From: Lunatimonas salinarum
Lineage (GTDB): Bacteria > Bacteroidota > Bacteroidia > Cytophagales > Cyclobacteriaceae
Length of the DNA: 64,000 nucleotides
Assembly: GCF_017811155.1 (NCBI RefSeq)
Contig: NZ_JACVCV010000016.1
Span: 1 to 64,000 of the forward strand
Direction: 5' to 3'
Shown here: piece by piece, positions 63,553 to 64,000 of the stretch
How the letters are laid out: each line of letters opens with the position of its first letter
Position numbering within the stretch: the first letter of the stretch is position 1
Position numbers and translations under genes: made by a program
The notes under the pieces: model-generated
Told to the model about the DNA's origin: nothing
The model's input: only the letters and a program-made list of their open reading frames with translations
The model's database searches: none

Positions 63553-64000
63553 TTAGTTGGTTTTATCCCAATCTACCTCCAACCTCTTACCTAAGGCCTT
63601 GAGGTCTTCGACTACAGGGGGAAGAAGTGGTATCCCGTCATTTCTGCGTATGGCTTCCAATTCCCTTTCTGGGTCTCCCGGAATGATCACTTTTTCCTGT
63701 CCATCCACCGTTTTCGCCTCCCGAAATCTCCCGATCCAGTTATCCATGTCAGATTTGAATTCATCCGCGGGTCGAAAAGCGTCTATGCGCATGGCCCCGA
63801 AGAAGTGCCCCAAGCCTTCACCAACGGGATGGGGGTGGGGCTCCAAAAATGCCACAAATGGGGGTACCCAGGGCCCATAATTCGCCCCCGACAGCACTGC
63901 AGAGAAAATATCCACCACGGCACCTAGCCCATACCCTTTGTGGGAGCCATGTTCCCGGTCTCCTCCCAGCGGCAGTAGCGCCCCCCCATCCTTCACCCCG
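63553..64000 (-). CDS. Ldh-family (malate/L-lactate-type) dehydrogenase, 3' part only
   Basis: Only the C-terminal ~149 residues are in the window; the gene runs off the right edge on the minus strand. The GSHKGYGLGAVVDIFSAVLS segment and the DxMDNWIGRFREAK region are typical of the Ldh_2 family (malate, L-lactate, ureidoglycolate or similar 2-hydroxyacid dehydrogenases using NAD(P)). Substrate cannot be assigned. The stop is at 63553-63555. Confidence 0.85.
   Translation of the reverse strand, partial: GVKDGGALLPLGGDREHGSHKGYGLGAVVDIFSAVLSGANYGPWVPPFVAFLEPHPHPVGEGLGHFFGAMRIDAFRPADEFKSDMDNWIGRFREAKTVDGQEKVIIPGDPERELEAIRRNDGIPLLPPVVEDLKALGKRLEVDWDKTN

Noticed and set aside
1-64000. Search by eye for tRNA, rRNA, CRISPR arrays and intact transposases
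   Set aside because: No T-loop-like GGTTCGAATCC motifs in gaps, no regularly spaced ~30-base repeats, and no DDE transposase frame was found; the only mobile-type gene is the Rpn pseudogene.

Overview
The window looks like a chromosomal segment of a Bacteroidota bacterium, most likely Cytophagales (Cyclobacteriaceae/Algoriphagus-like). This is inferred from several signs. There is a type IX secretion/gliding-type surface cassette (CHU_C-tailed adhesin, PorP/SprF, OmpA). There are two large TonB-dependent outer-membrane receptors with carboxypeptidase-regulatory-like N-termini, bacillithiol genes (BshC and YtxJ), many lipoproteins with short lipoboxes, and promoter-like TTTG-N18/19-TAnnTTTG pairs instead of sigma70 boxes. 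No rRNA, tRNA, CRISPR array, complete insertion sequence or prophage was seen.

Layout. About 0.6-7.3 kb is a complete, co-directional eboABCDEF cluster (EboA, TatD-like hydrolase, UbiA-like prenyltransferase, dehydroquinate-synthase-like cyclase, TIM-barrel EboE, alkaline-phosphatase-fold EboF). A TMEM220 protein and an adenosine kinase follow at 7.5-8.9 kb. From 14.3 down to 8.9 kb, on the minus strand, run a Cu(I) P-type ATPase, a small HMA protein, an M16 peptidase, IspF, MnmD and a lipoprotein, closely spaced. Plus-strand bshC, 5-formyl-THF cyclo-ligase and a small secreted protein follow (14.6-17.2 kb), then a PQQ-type sugar dehydrogenase on the minus strand. At 19.3-27.9 kb sit a lipoprotein, an LruC-domain protein and the CHU_C adhesin / PorP-SprF / double-OmpA cassette. 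The stretch 28-36 kb has an M23 peptidase, aspS, a YhhN protein and an Oar-like TonB receptor. At 36.3-41.8 kb is a complete tripartite RND efflux operon. The stretch 41.9-54.5 kb holds a MltF-like transglycosylase, a CrtD-like desaturase, purU, a SNF2 helicase, a LolC/E-like permease, rbfA, a large membrane protein, and rpiB-tatC-glyA. Then come pfkA, a second TonB-receptor-like barrel with a glycine-rich insert, ytxJ and a DUF4403 lipoprotein. The right end (61-63.5 kb) is repeat-rich and carries an Rpn-family nuclease gene broken by one stop codon, followed by the 3' part of an Ldh-family dehydrogenase gene.

How it fits together. Most of the window is housekeeping or envelope function: outer-membrane uptake, efflux, surface adhesion, peptidoglycan turnover and metal/thiol homeostasis. 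The ebo cluster is the best candidate for an incompletely understood pathway; its gene content suggests a cyclised sugar-phosphate product joined to an isoprenoid and moved across the envelope, but the product cannot be read from sequence. The most unusual non-coding signals are: (a) a ~95-nt leader element shared by the sugar dehydrogenase (18430-18524) and a TonB-receptor-like gene (58882-58975); (b) a compact three-way-junction-like leader overlapping the Shine-Dalgarno of the MltF-like gene (41825-41875); (c) a series of hairpins upstream of the RND operon; and (d) imperfect direct repeats bracketing the broken Rpn gene.
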